Origin: JBEIVB01 sp040374085
GTDB lineage: Bacteria; Bacteroidota; Bacteroidia; UBA4408
Length of the DNA stretch: 39,569 bases
NCBI GenBank assembly: GCA_040374085.1
Contig: JBEIVB010000012.1
Location: forward strand, 1-39,569
Direction: 5' to 3'
Positions 32,128 through 39,569 of the stretch are shown piece by piece. Below the pieces are notes generated by a model that had not been told where the DNA came from, did no database searches, and saw only the letters and a program-made list of their open reading frames with translations. The translations under genes were made by a program, and so were the position numbers. Position 1 is the stretch's first letter, and each line of letters begins with the position of its first letter.

Positions 32128-32489
32128 TCCTTTACATCTACAAGACCAGCAAGGTTCTGCACACTCCAATAAACGAATGCAGGTGCTTGCTCCCCATAGC
32201 CCGGTCCAATTGGATTTTGATGAAGAAAATGCATGCTGCTTCCCATCATTTTATTAGGGTTTAGTTACACAGCATGTTGGGCCTACGCGGGTAAGTTTTT
32301 GGGCGCCACAGTGGCCGGGGCTATCCGTTCTTTGGTTTTTATGGCACTAAAGTGAGCTTGATTGGGTGCACCACTTTTTTTCTTGCAACACCCGGCACAG
32401 GAAAGGGCCGGAAGCCGCGCTGGGGTTTGTTTTTAGCAGGTCAACTATGCAGAGCGTAGTTCGGAAACCAGGCTCAGGCAGATGCAGGC

Positions 32490-32520
32490 TTGGTGCATAT
32501 TTGGTGTATATTTGCACCAA
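32490..32520 (+). promoter_or_regulatory. Antitoxin operator with embedded -7 element
   Basis: TTGGTGCA (32490-32497) and TGCACCAA (32513-32520) are perfect inverted half-sites; TTGGTGTA (32501-32508) is a third, imperfect half-site between them. The exact -7 match TATATTTG (32507-32514) overlaps the right side, 18 nt before the antitoxin ATG. This is the usual layout for autorepression by a RHH antitoxin. Confidence 0.65.
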
Positions 32521-32532
32521 ACTTCCAGCATT

Positions 32533-32772
32533 ATGAAACGACAGAGCATTTCTTTTACGGAGCCCAATGATGAATGGCTCAAACGTCAAATTGAAAACAA
32601 GGAATACGCCAGTAAAAGTGAATTGATCAACGACCTAATTCGTCAGGCCAGAAATCAACATCACCAAATCGACCTCATTCGGCTGAAGCTGGAGCGCGCT
32701 GAGAAATCCGGATTTACATCCGATTCCAAGTCTGAAATTCTCAAGCAATCTAAGAAGATGCTAAATGGCTAA
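32533..32772 (+). CDS. Type II antitoxin, ribbon-helix-helix (ParD/CopG-like)
   Basis: A 79-residue protein beginning MKRQSISFTEPNDEWLKRQI, the beta strand and first helix of a ParD-type RHH fold, followed by YASKSELINDLIRQARNQ (helix B) and a charged C-terminal helix that should wrap the toxin. It overlaps the toxin gene by 8 nt, the normal antitoxin-first order. The ATG at 32533 is chosen because it directly begins the RHH strand; an ATG at 32482 would place the operator inside the gene. The inverted repeat just upstream is its likely binding site. Confidence 0.88.
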   Translation: MKRQSISFTEPNDEWLKRQIENKEYASKSELINDLIRQARNQHHQIDLIRLKLERAEKSGFTSDSKSEILKQSKKMLNG

Positions 32773-33052
32773 ATACAAGTTGAGCGAGGTGGCAAAAGAG
32801 GATTTAATCCGCATTCATCATTTTGGCGCAAAACAATTTGGAATGGTACAAGCCGACAAATACATAAATTCCTTCTTTATACATTTTGAACGCATTGCTG
32901 AAAATCCTTTTTCTTTTGAATCGGTAGACTTTATTAAACCGGGTTATAGGCGTTGTGTTTGTGGCGCAGACAGTATATTTTATAAAATAAATGAAGGTAC
33001 AGTTGAAATAATGGCCATTATTGGCCGCCAAGATTTCAGTACCTTGAGTTGA
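32765..33052 (+). CDS. Type II toxin, RelE/ParE family
   Basis: A 95-residue RelE/ParE-superfamily protein. Typical parts are YKLSEVAKEDLIRIHHFGAK at the N-terminus, a helix pair with FGMVQADKYINSFFIHFERI, the block PGYRRCVCGADSIFYKI, and a C-terminal strand VEIMAIIGRQDF. ParE toxins block DNA gyrase and RelE toxins cut ribosome-bound mRNA; the length and the ParD-like partner favour ParE, but the target cannot be decided from sequence. The gene is intact. A pair of imperfect direct repeats lies on either side of the module. Confidence 0.88.
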   Translation: MAKYKLSEVAKEDLIRIHHFGAKQFGMVQADKYINSFFIHFERIAENPFSFESVDFIKPGYRRCVCGADSIFYKINEGTVEIMAIIGRQDFSTLS

Positions 33053-33082
33053 TCCAAACGGAACTTCACGCTCTCAGCATAG

Positions 33083-33126
33083 TGTGCAACTGCGCTGCTC
33101 CTATATTTTCTATTTCAGCTCATCCA
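33083..33126 (+). repeat. Imperfect direct repeat, right copy
   Basis: Starts TGTGCAACTGCGCTGCT, in the same orientation as the left copy 1,001 bp earlier, and lies in the short gap between the toxin gene and the end of the secreted repeat protein gene. Confidence 0.55.
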
Positions 33127-33154
33127 CCGCGGAGGCTAAGCACAAAAAAAGGAA

Positions 33155-36100
33155 TTATTGCCTTACCTTTATAAAACGTCGGCGTTCAACGTTGTTCTTG
33201 CTCCTCAACTCCAGCACATAAAGTCCTTCGGCCAAGGCGCCCGCATCTAAGCGAAAGGGTAGCTGCACAAGCCCATGCTGTTGCACGAGCACACCGGCAC
33301 CGGTAAACACCGCCAGCTCTACCTCGTTTGAGGTGCTCACCGATTGCACCTGCAACCACCCCACAACCGGAGACGGAGAAAGGGTGTAGATGGGAAATGC
33401 CACCGGTTGCCTTCCGGTTAATACTACGTTTACCGAATCGCTTTGCACAGTGCAACCATTGGCGTCTGTACCCACCACCCAATAGGTTCCCGCCTGTTGC
33501 ACAACAAAGCTGCTGTTGGTTGCCCCGGCAATGGGCAATCCATTCAACACCCACTGGTAACCAACAAAGCCATTGGAGCTTAGGGTATCGCCTTGCTGCA
33601 GCAGGATGGGTTGCGGAGGAGCTGGATGCACCATCACCCATGCTGAATCCAGGGCTGCACAGCCGTTGCTGTCTGTTGCAGCCAGGTAGATCCAAGCATC
33701 AGAAGACAAACAAGCTGTGGGATTTTGCCACGTAGGATGGTTAAATAAACCGGATGGAGACCAACTCAGGTTTGCAGAGGCATCGGAAACGGAAGGCGTA
33801 AGCGCGATGCAAGAACCCGGGCATACAGCAGGCACAGCACCAATCTCCACCTCAGGCAAAGCCCAAACACTTACCCATACCGTATCCACAGACGCACAAC
33901 CCGGCAGACCCGAACGCACCCAAAATACCTGCGGTTGATTGGCAACCCAGGTAGGATTTACAACGGTATCGTTGTTGAGAAGGCCCGTGGGAAACCACTG
34001 CACGGGCTGAGACGATTGCACCTGAAGCTGCACCGAGCTGCCCGTACACACAACGGTATCGTTGGAAAGAGTAAGCGCAGGAGCAACCCGCACAACCGTA
34101 GAAACCGTGTCGGAGAGAACCACGGAAGGAGAAGCACATGGCAAGGATGAGGTCATGCTCACATACACAGCATCGCCCGCCTGAGGTGAGCTCAAAAGAA
34201 AATCAGCGCTTCCCTGCTGAACCAAAGAACCGTTTAAAAACCAGTTCCATTGAGGGTTACTGCCCCCGGCAAATTCTTGAGCATGAAGCGCAACCGGATC
34301 GCCAAGGCATACTTCCGCATTGCCCTGCACGGTAACCGTGGGTGTATGCACGGGAGATATGGCAATGTCATAACCATTATCAGGACTCACCAAGATTGGA
34401 TTGCCGCATACCACGCGCACTCTATATCCAACTCCGGAGGGAGTGCCGGCGGGTATCGGACATCGGACCAACCCACTCACCATATAGTTTAACTGATTAA
34501 AATTATTGCTGCCAATAGCAATCGGGTTGGCGAAACTGCCGGCAGCATCGCTCAACTGAATGGTGAAACTCCAATTGCTGAATGCCAACCCCGAACCTCT
34601 AAAAAACACCTCAATGGATTCATTGCTGCAGTAAGCATTTCGGTCGGTAACTACGGCATTCAAATCGCGGTACGACAGCTTATGCATCAAACCCGAAATG
34701 CCTCCGGTGCAAAAACCAAGGGTATCCGGTGCTGTAACATCAATGGCATTAGTGCTCCAGTTGTTAGCCAAACAAGCCGTGGACATGGAACCAAAGTTCT
34801 CACCTCCATCAATGGACAACTTCTGAGAGGTACCGGATGCCACATAAACCGTACTATCATTAAGCAAACGTATAGACGAAACGTTTAAACTTCCGCTTAG
34901 TGTGGGATTGCTCACAAACCAGGAATTGCCCTGGTCAACGGTCTTCATCATCTTGCCAAAACCTCCGGCACAATAGCCCACGCTGTCGTTGTAAAATCGA
35001 ATGTCTTTGAGAGAGCTGGCGCTTGAAAATGGGGTGTAGATCCAGTTAAGCCCTCCATTTATGGTTTTATAAACACCCGCGTTCCCGGCCAAAAATCCAA
35101 TGCTGTCGTTTATGAATTGAATGGACTGAAGAAAGTCGCCGGAAGCAACCATCGATAAGAAGGTCCAGGTATGACCTCCGTCTGTGGTCTTGTAAACGTT
35201 AGGTCCGGTGCTGCATGCCCAACCCACCAGAGAATCGCGGAACCAAGCATCTTTTATTCCCTGAACGGAATCCACCCACACCTCCTCCAATTCGAAGGCA
35301 TGGTTATCGCCTATGAAAACCCGTCCTGAGTCTGCACACAGAATGACTTTTTGTGAATTGATTTTATTCACATTCAAAAAGACTCCATTGGTATGTGTCT
35401 TCATGCGCTGCCAAGTAAACCCCGCATTTCGCGAGCGAAAAACAGAACCATCTCTACCACAGCTCCAAACCACTGCCGTATCCTGAATCAACAAGCCAAA
35501 CTGCTCATCGGTGATGCCCGATAGTTGAGAGAACCAAGACTCGCCTCCGTCATTCGAACGAATCAACGTGCCTTGATCGCCGCAGGACACCACCGTCATT
35601 GGATCCATAAAGCGAAATGAATACAACGCTTGATGGTAGCCTGTAGCATGTACGATCCAGGTTGCCCCGGCATCCGATGTACTGCCCCATTCCCCGGCAT
35701 CGGTAACGAAACAGCCATGCTGTGCATCCAAAAATCGAATCTTGCGAACAAATCCTGTGGTGGTAAGGGATTGCGCCGACCAGGTGGTGCCTCCGTTGGT
35801 TGTTTTGTACATGGTGGTTCCTGAGGCAAAATAGCCTTGCTGTGCATCAACGAAACTAATGCGAAACAAGGGGGTGGTAAGGCCGGTATTTACTACACTC
35901 CAATTGTTGCCAGCATTCGTGCTTTTGAGCAGGGTGCCGTTTGAGCCCCCTATGAAAACCACCCCATTACCCGGACTTGAAATGGAGTTTAGGGTTACCG
36001 AAACCCCTGAGGCCACGGTGGTCCATGAGTTTCCGGCATTCGAAGAAAAGCGTATGAGACCGTTGTTGCCAATTACAACGGCGGTATTGGTTCCGGTAAA

Positions 36101-36484
36101 GGCAAGGTCGTTGTATCCGCTTCCCACACCGGCGGTAGGTTGAGTCCATGTATATCCGGCATCTGTGGTTTTTAAAATTGCGGACGAGGTGCCGCAAGCC
36201 AACCCTGTGTTGCCGGAAAAATCTACCGCATTCAGGGTGGTGGTGGTTATGCCGGTAGGAAAAAGACGGATCCAGTTTTGCCCCCCATCCACGGTACGGC
36301 TGATGAAACAGGGTGCAGAACAGTTTCCGATTCCTCCTTGCTGGCCTACCGCAATGCCATCGCGCGCATTCAGAAAATACACATCGTTGATGTTGCCCCC
36401 AAAGGGAGTAATGGTTTGCCATTGGGCCCATGCCTGCATCGACCAGATCATGAGCCAACCAAATAAATAGAACTTTCTTAACAT
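33155..36484 (-). CDS. Secreted multi-repeat YCF48-like beta-propeller protein with T9SS sorting domain
   Basis: A 1,109-residue secreted protein. The signal peptide is LRKFYLFGWLMIWSMQAWAQ. The first two thirds hold twelve Asp/Asn-x-Gly-x-x-Trp type repeats (for example VDGGQNW, TDAGYTW, TNAGNNW, TNGGTTW, NDGGESW, TDGGHTW, INGGLNW), as in YCF48/BNR-type propellers, enough for about two propellers. Then come several Ig-like or PKD-like segments with C-x-G-x-x-V cores (VCLGDPVAL, VCTGSSVQL, VCPGSCIAL). The end (YTLSPSPVVGWLQVQS to RRRFIKVRQ) is a type A T9SS sorting domain, so it should be exported through the type IX system and attached to or released from the cell surface. The ATG at 36484 directly begins the signal peptide; a longer frame runs into an intergenic repeat and was not used. 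Confidence 0.85.
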   Translation of the reverse strand: MLRKFYLFGWLMIWSMQAWAQWQTITPFGGNINDVYFLNARDGIAVGQQGGIGNCSAPCFISRTVDGGQNWIRLFPTGITTTTLNAVDFSGNTGLACGTSSAILKTTDAGYTWTQPTAGVGSGYNDLAFTGTNTAVVIGNNGLIRFSSNAGNSWTTVASGVSVTLNSISSPGNGVVFIGGSNGTLLKSTNAGNNWSVVNTGLTTPLFRISFVDAQQGYFASGTTMYKTTNGGTTWSAQSLTTTGFVRKIRFLDAQHGCFVTDAGEWGSTSDAGATWIVHATGYHQALYSFRFMDPMTVVSCGDQGTLIRSNDGGESWFSQLSGITDEQFGLLIQDTAVVWSCGRDGSVFRSRNAGFTWQRMKTHTNGVFLNVNKINSQKVILCADSGRVFIGDNHAFELEEVWVDSVQGIKDAWFRDSLVGWACSTGPNVYKTTDGGHTWTFLSMVASGDFLQSIQFINDSIGFLAGNAGVYKTINGGLNWIYTPFSSASSLKDIRFYNDSVGYCAGGFGKMMKTVDQGNSWFVSNPTLSGSLNVSSIRLLNDSTVYVASGTSQKLSIDGGENFGSMSTACLANNWSTNAIDVTAPDTLGFCTGGISGLMHKLSYRDLNAVVTDRNAYCSNESIEVFFRGSGLAFSNWSFTIQLSDAAGSFANPIAIGSNNFNQLNYMVSGLVRCPIPAGTPSGVGYRVRVVCGNPILVSPDNGYDIAISPVHTPTVTVQGNAEVCLGDPVALHAQEFAGGSNPQWNWFLNGSLVQQGSADFLLSSPQAGDAVYVSMTSSLPCASPSVVLSDTVSTVVRVAPALTLSNDTVVCTGSSVQLQVQSSQPVQWFPTGLLNNDTVVNPTWVANQPQVFWVRSGLPGCASVDTVWVSVWALPEVEIGAVPAVCPGSCIALTPSVSDASANLSWSPSGLFNHPTWQNPTACLSSDAWIYLAATDSNGCAALDSAWVMVHPAPPQPILLQQGDTLSSNGFVGYQWVLNGLPIAGATNSSFVVQQAGTYWVVGTDANGCTVQSDSVNVVLTGRQPVAFPIYTLSPSPVVGWLQVQSVSTSNEVELAVFTGAGVLVQQHGLVQLPFRLDAGALAEGLYVLELRSKNNVERRRFIKVRQ

Positions 36485-36488
36485 GACG

Positions 36489-36496
36489 CAAAGGTA
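36489..36496 (-). promoter_or_regulatory. Candidate -7 element (TACCTTTG) for the repeat protein gene
   Basis: On the minus strand TACCTTTG matches TAnnTTTG exactly, 4 nt before the ATG at 36484. This is the same octamer as in front of the SPFH operon. Confidence 0.45.
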
Positions 36497-36556
36497 TTCT
36501 TTGGTGGAGAGCCGGATGCGTTGAAAAACACCTTTTGGACAAAATCGAGGGCGTGG

Positions 36557-36596
36557 TGTTGAACAACACCTCCCCAACCCTCCTCAAGGAGGGAGT
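36557..36596 (+). repeat. 40-bp palindromic repeat, copy 1
   Basis: The 40 bases from TGTTGAACAACACC to AAGGAGGGAGT are identical to copy 2, which begins 108 bp later. The unit contains two small stems: TGTTG/CAACA with a 2-nt centre, and CCCTCC/GGAGGG with the 4-nt loop TCAA. A T-rich stretch follows on the plus strand. Confidence 0.85.
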
Positions 36597-36664
36597 ATTC
36601 TATTTTTATTTTGGAAAATGGAAAAAAAGGATGCCTCACTCAATTGGTTATGACAGGAACCTGC

Positions 36665-36704
36665 TGTTGAACAACACCTCCCCAACCCTCCTCAAGGAGG
36701 GAGT
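36665..36704 (+). repeat. 40-bp palindromic repeat, copy 2
   Basis: Identical over all 40 bases to copy 1 and in the same orientation. On the plus strand GAGTGGTC and then a run of ten T residues follow, giving a terminator-like form, but the adjacent genes are on the minus strand, so it would stop only antisense transcripts. Confidence 0.85.
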
Positions 36705-36768
36705 GGTCTTTTTTTTTATAGACAGCATCGAATAGGCGTTTGAAAACTCGTACAGCATTAACTAAACC

Positions 36769-37788
36769 TTATTGCACCACCATCTTCCCCACATGCAGCA
36801 CCCTGCCTTGGCGCATTACCTTAACCATATAAAACCCTTTTGATAGGGCCGGGGTTGGGGTTAGCTCTTGGTTGTCTTGCACCTGCTCGGCCCACACCAC
36901 CTGCCCGGCTAAGGTACTGAGCTCTACCCATGCCGGGCCGGGCTGCGCCAGCCTCAGCACAAAGCTGCCCGTGTTGGGGTTGGGGTACACGCTCACCTGC
37001 CCCGCCCCGGTGCCCTCCAAGCCCGTGTCGTCGTCGAGCACCACGCTTACATCGTCTATGTAATAAACAGCGTACGACCATGGTTGGTATAAATAGTAGG
37101 TACCCCATTGATCAGTCCATGTGGAATGTGTCATTGGGCTGTTGCCCCCTACGTACTCGGCATCCGATTGGGCATCGCTTAAAAAGTTCCCAATGGTAAT
37201 CCAGTGCTCGTTGCCGGTGGCAATAAAGGTGGTATCGAGCTTGGTCCAGCCCACCTTGTTTTTGAGGTCTTGGTGGAAGTTGACGTTTACAGGGTGGGTA
37301 AGGTTAAGGCTTTGGCCACCATCTGGAGCCACTAAAATGGGTAGGGTATCTGAAAAGTAAACCCCGAAATTGTGGCAAGCATAAAGTAAACTGTCGGCCA
37401 ACGAAACGTACAGAATTACCCGATATCTTTTGTTCAATTCAAGTGTTTCACTAAGTTGACCAATGGCCCACGTATGATAGCCATTTGTTGAACTAGGAGG
37501 TAAATAGGTAATTATTGCACCGTATGCTGAGCCGCTGTGTGGATATTCGAAACCATTGCAATTTTGGGGTACACCTCTACAACCTAAATTGCACTGGTGC
37601 TGAGTGCTACCCGAAAGACCTAATGAATTAGACCAATAAACTAGGGTGTTTTGGAAAAGGAAGTCATACATTCTTGGGCATTTAATGGTGTCCTCAAAAC
37701 TACCATCCAACACCAGATTTGTGCTCGGTATTGGTTGGGCCCAAAGGCCCAACCAAGCAAAACAGAGCATTAATGTTAAAGCCCTCAT
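36769..37788 (-). CDS. Secreted protein with T9SS type A sorting domain
   Basis: A 339-residue secreted protein. The signal peptide is MRALTLMLCFAWLGLWAQ. The mature N-terminus has the block NLVLDGSFEDTIKCP, then a module of the kind found in many Bacteroidota surface proteins, with YPHSGSAYGAIITYLP, LNKRYRVILYVSLADSLLYACHNFGVYFS, and a carbohydrate-binding-like or jelly-roll pattern. The C-terminal sorting domain starts VSVYPNPNTGSFVLRL and ends GKMVVQ. The ATG overlaps the stop of the upstream beta-helix gene (ATGA), so the two are one operon and are likely secreted together. No enzymatic motif was found. Confidence 0.82.
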   Translation of the reverse strand: MRALTLMLCFAWLGLWAQPIPSTNLVLDGSFEDTIKCPRMYDFLFQNTLVYWSNSLGLSGSTQHQCNLGCRGVPQNCNGFEYPHSGSAYGAIITYLPPSSTNGYHTWAIGQLSETLELNKRYRVILYVSLADSLLYACHNFGVYFSDTLPILVAPDGGQSLNLTHPVNVNFHQDLKNKVGWTKLDTTFIATGNEHWITIGNFLSDAQSDAEYVGGNSPMTHSTWTDQWGTYYLYQPWSYAVYYIDDVSVVLDDDTGLEGTGAGQVSVYPNPNTGSFVLRLAQPGPAWVELSTLAGQVVWAEQVQDNQELTPTPALSKGFYMVKVMRQGRVLHVGKMVVQ

Positions 37789-39569
37789 TGAATTACTAGT
37801 TTTGTTTGATACACTGCGCCACCAGCTTCAGAAACCTTACATACATACAACCCTTTCGATAAGCCAGGAGATAGCTCTGTTTGCCTTGACCCGGTAATTT
37901 GAGTTACAAAAAGCCGCTCCCCTATTTGGTTAAAAATCTCAACGAGCATAGGGCTTTTTAAGTTGGTCTTCACCCAAAAAGACCCTTTATTGGGGTTGGG
38001 GTAGATGCCTATGGGTTGTTCGGGGCCGGGGGTTTTGGTTGAGGTGGTGGTGTTGGTGCGCAGGCGCTTGGCATCGCCTTCCCCAGGAGATTCCATTTCC
38101 TCGCAGCGGCTGCGGTAATCTACTACCTCTTCGTCCACGTAGCTCAACAACACCCTTGCCGCATATACCCCTCGCCCCTGCATGTAGGGGCACATGGCTG
38201 CAATTTCGCGCAGCCGGGTGGCCTGGGCTTGGGTAAACAGGTTTTTATACAGCCAGTTGTCGCTAAGGGAAATGGCCAATACTTCCCTATACAACTGCTC
38301 CATTTCATAAAAAGCAGCCAAGCTGTTGGTTTTGGTGGTGGCAGATGCCAAGGTAAGGGAATCTAAGGGGTAAACCAGGCTGCGTTTTATGTCTTCAATC
38401 TTGCCAAGGTCTTCTTGGGCTAAACTGTCTTTAAAGCTTTGCTGGTCGGGGGTTAAGGCAAGAGCTGGGTCGTCTTTTATGTATTTATAAACCGCCTCTT
38501 TGCCCAATTTCTCTATAGAAAGGGCACTGCCTTCAAACGTGTAGGAGCTTGCTGCTTCGGTTGCCAGCCCTTGGTCGGTGCCACTTAGCATGTTGCCGAG
38601 GTTAAACGGCGTTATCACCGGGCAGGGCAAAGCAACTCCAAGGGTATTTATGATAATAGGGGTCGTCAAATTGAAACCACCATTGATAAAATTGTAAGGA
38701 TGGTAACTTGAACCTACAGTCGGAGGCATTCTAATGTAGAACGTATCCCTGTAATTGTTAAACCCATCGGTATAAAGGTGGGCATCAAAGCTCCCAATCC
38801 ATTGGTTGTCTTGGGGTTGGCCCACCTGGCCTTGGTTACCCATCTTGGAGGCGCCCATGTAAATGCCTCTAAAGGAATTGTTCATCACATTGGTTTTCAC
38901 CACGGTGTTGCGGGTGGTTGATGCCAAAAAAACAAAGGCGTCGCATTTGTTGTACACCTCGTTGCAGGTAACCGCATTGTTATCTGAAATGGCCAAGCGC
39001 ACACCATCGCACCCATAATCGCAAATGCCACCGTTTTGTGGGGTTGGTGCCACAATTTTGTTGTTGCTGGTGTTGGTTCGGGCGCAGCTCTCCATTAGCA
39101 CCACACAATTGGGCATACCGGGGAAGTTGGCTTGTTTAAAGGGTATGCTCACACTGTCTTCTTTAACCGTGCAATTTATGCTGTTGATGAGGTGAATGCC
39201 CACTTTGGCGTTGGCAACTTGGTTGCTGCGTACGGTTACAGTTCCGTTTGATGGAGCAAATGAATTTTGAATCAAAACACCCTTTGCCATAACAGAATCA
39301 CTATTGATGATGTTTTTGCGAACAAATCGACTGCGGTTACCCATAAGGTTACGAAGGTTTACAGCAATTTGGTTGTTGTGAAATACGTTCCAATACACAT
39401 CATTGTAGCCATGTGGATTTTGGTCGATCAACACCCCTGAATTGGAAATATCATTAAAGGTATTGTTTCTGATGTAGTTGTGCAACTTACCAACGGCTTT
39501 AAAACCAACTCGGCAGTTGGAAAATGTGTTTTTATTGGCTCCGGGCAGGTTGGCAGGATCGAACATGCC
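37785..39569 (-). CDS. Secreted right-handed beta-helix protein with T9SS sorting domain, 5' end beyond window
   Basis: The frame is open at the right edge, so the N-terminus is missing; the internal ATG at 39566 is not believed to be the start. The visible 594 residues begin with a NosD-like parallel beta-helix rich in Asn (YIRNNTFNDISNSGVLID, NVFHNNQIAVNL, KTNVMNNSFRGIYMG, CNEVYNKCDAFVFLAST). A helical, non-repeat region follows, then the C-terminal T9SS type A domain IGIYPNPNKGSFWVKTNLKS to TKLVIQ. Such proteins bind or display polysaccharide, or serve as surface adhesins; no pectinase catalytic motif was recognised. It is coupled by ATGA to the next gene. Confidence 0.82.
   Translation of the reverse strand, partial: GMFDPANLPGANKNTFSNCRVGFKAVGKLHNYIRNNTFNDISNSGVLIDQNPHGYNDVYWNVFHNNQIAVNLRNLMGNRSRFVRKNIINSDSVMAKGVLIQNSFAPSNGTVTVRSNQVANAKVGIHLINSINCTVKEDSVSIPFKQANFPGMPNCVVLMESCARTNTSNNKIVAPTPQNGGICDYGCDGVRLAISDNNAVTCNEVYNKCDAFVFLASTTRNTVVKTNVMNNSFRGIYMGASKMGNQGQVGQPQDNQWIGSFDAHLYTDGFNNYRDTFYIRMPPTVGSSYHPYNFINGGFNLTTPIIINTLGVALPCPVITPFNLGNMLSGTDQGLATEAASSYTFEGSALSIEKLGKEAVYKYIKDDPALALTPDQQSFKDSLAQEDLGKIEDIKRSLVYPLDSLTLASATTKTNSLAAFYEMEQLYREVLAISLSDNWLYKNLFTQAQATRLREIAAMCPYMQGRGVYAARVLLSYVDEEVVDYRSRCEEMESPGEGDAKRLRTNTTTSTKTPGPEQPIGIYPNPNKGSFWVKTNLKSPMLVEIFNQIGERLFVTQITGSRQTELSPGLSKGLYVCKVSEAGGAVYQTKLVIQ

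Larger units (their letters stand above)
31875..32532. other. Gene-poor region upstream of the toxin-antitoxin pair
   Basis: This 658-bp stretch has no convincing gene. It contains a G/C-stem hairpin and direct repeat (31948-32001), one copy of an imperfect repeat that recurs after the toxin gene (32082-32127), and the antitoxin operator (32490-32520). Open frames on both strands (for example 32347-32589 minus) overlap these elements and show no recognisable domain. Confidence 0.5.

Noticed and set aside
32349..32380. Terminator-like AAAGTG/CACTTT followed by seven T
   Set aside because: Only a 6-bp, A/T-rich stem with a long loop and no upstream gene on that strand to serve.
32347..32589. 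An 80-codon minus-strand open frame before the antitoxin
   Set aside because: Overlaps the antitoxin operator and start; no domain and no coding character.
36485..36577. A 31-residue extension of the YCF48-like protein
   Set aside because: Would put part of a 40-bp intergenic repeat into the protein and displace the signal peptide from the N-terminus.
36557..36704. CRISPR array
   Set aside because: Only two repeat units, internally palindromic, with no further units or cas genes.

Overview
The window comes from a member of the Bacteroidota. Three lines of evidence support this. Three proteins at the right end belong to the secreted type, with two complete C-terminal type IX secretion (T9SS) sorting domains plus one in a protein cut by the window edge. 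Matches to the Bacteroidota promoter -7 element TAnnTTTG recur just upstream of start codons. The division and cell-wall (dcw) cluster has the Bacteroidota form: FtsZ ends in NNFLHGNVD, FtsL is of the FtsL-like type, FtsI carries a PASTA domain, MraY has a long extramembrane insert, and MurE has the meso-diaminopimelate motif DNPR. No species can be named.

Layout. (1) 1-2568, minus strand: a tightly coupled operon mtaB, two related small membrane proteins, then lgt (cut by the left edge). (2) 2567-5022, plus strand: an orphan peptide-binding lipoprotein and a TIGR02757/DUF2400 protein; the SSS-family symporter (4972-6444, minus) overlaps the latter tail to tail. (3) 6558-12495, plus strand: recR, a glycosyltransferase fused to a degenerate sugar-phosphate-transferase region, an SPFH protein with a 58-residue Arc-type ribbon-helix-helix (RHH) protein behind an inverted-repeat operator, and a dipeptidyl peptidase IV. 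(4) 12634-13704, minus: an AT-richer membrane acyltransferase. (5) 13966-30092, minus: the dcw cluster in transcription order mraZ, rsmH, ftsL, ftsI, murE, mraY, murD, a stand-alone MurD C-terminal-domain protein, ftsW, murG, murC, ftsQ, ftsA, ftsZ. (6) 30468-31874, plus: a GlcD-type FAD oxidoreductase diverging from mraZ. (7) 31875-33154: a gene-poor stretch holding a ParD/ParE-like toxin-antitoxin pair flanked by imperfect direct repeats. (8) 33155-39569, minus: three secreted T9SS-type proteins and a pair of identical 40-bp palindromic repeats.

How the genes work together. The dcw block makes lipid II (MurE, MurD, MurC, MraY, MurG) and builds the divisome (FtsZ, FtsA, FtsQ, FtsL, FtsW, FtsI). 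Its operator, three TGGGN repeats with a 10-bp period, fits autoregulation by MraZ. murF, murB and ddl are not in the cluster. The most unusual item is the 176-residue paralog of only the third domain of MurD, placed between murD and ftsW and translationally coupled to ftsW. It lacks the ATP-binding domain and has changes in the motifs that contact D-glutamate in MurD, so it is unlikely to be a ligase and may be a regulatory or scaffold protein. Other points of interest are a second MraZ-type box in front of the FAD oxidoreductase, an RHH-type operator on the SPFH operon, the mtaB/lipoprotein start codons sharing one CATG, and an exact DnaA box between ftsA and ftsZ.

No rRNA, tRNA, CRISPR array, prophage or complete insertion sequence was seen.
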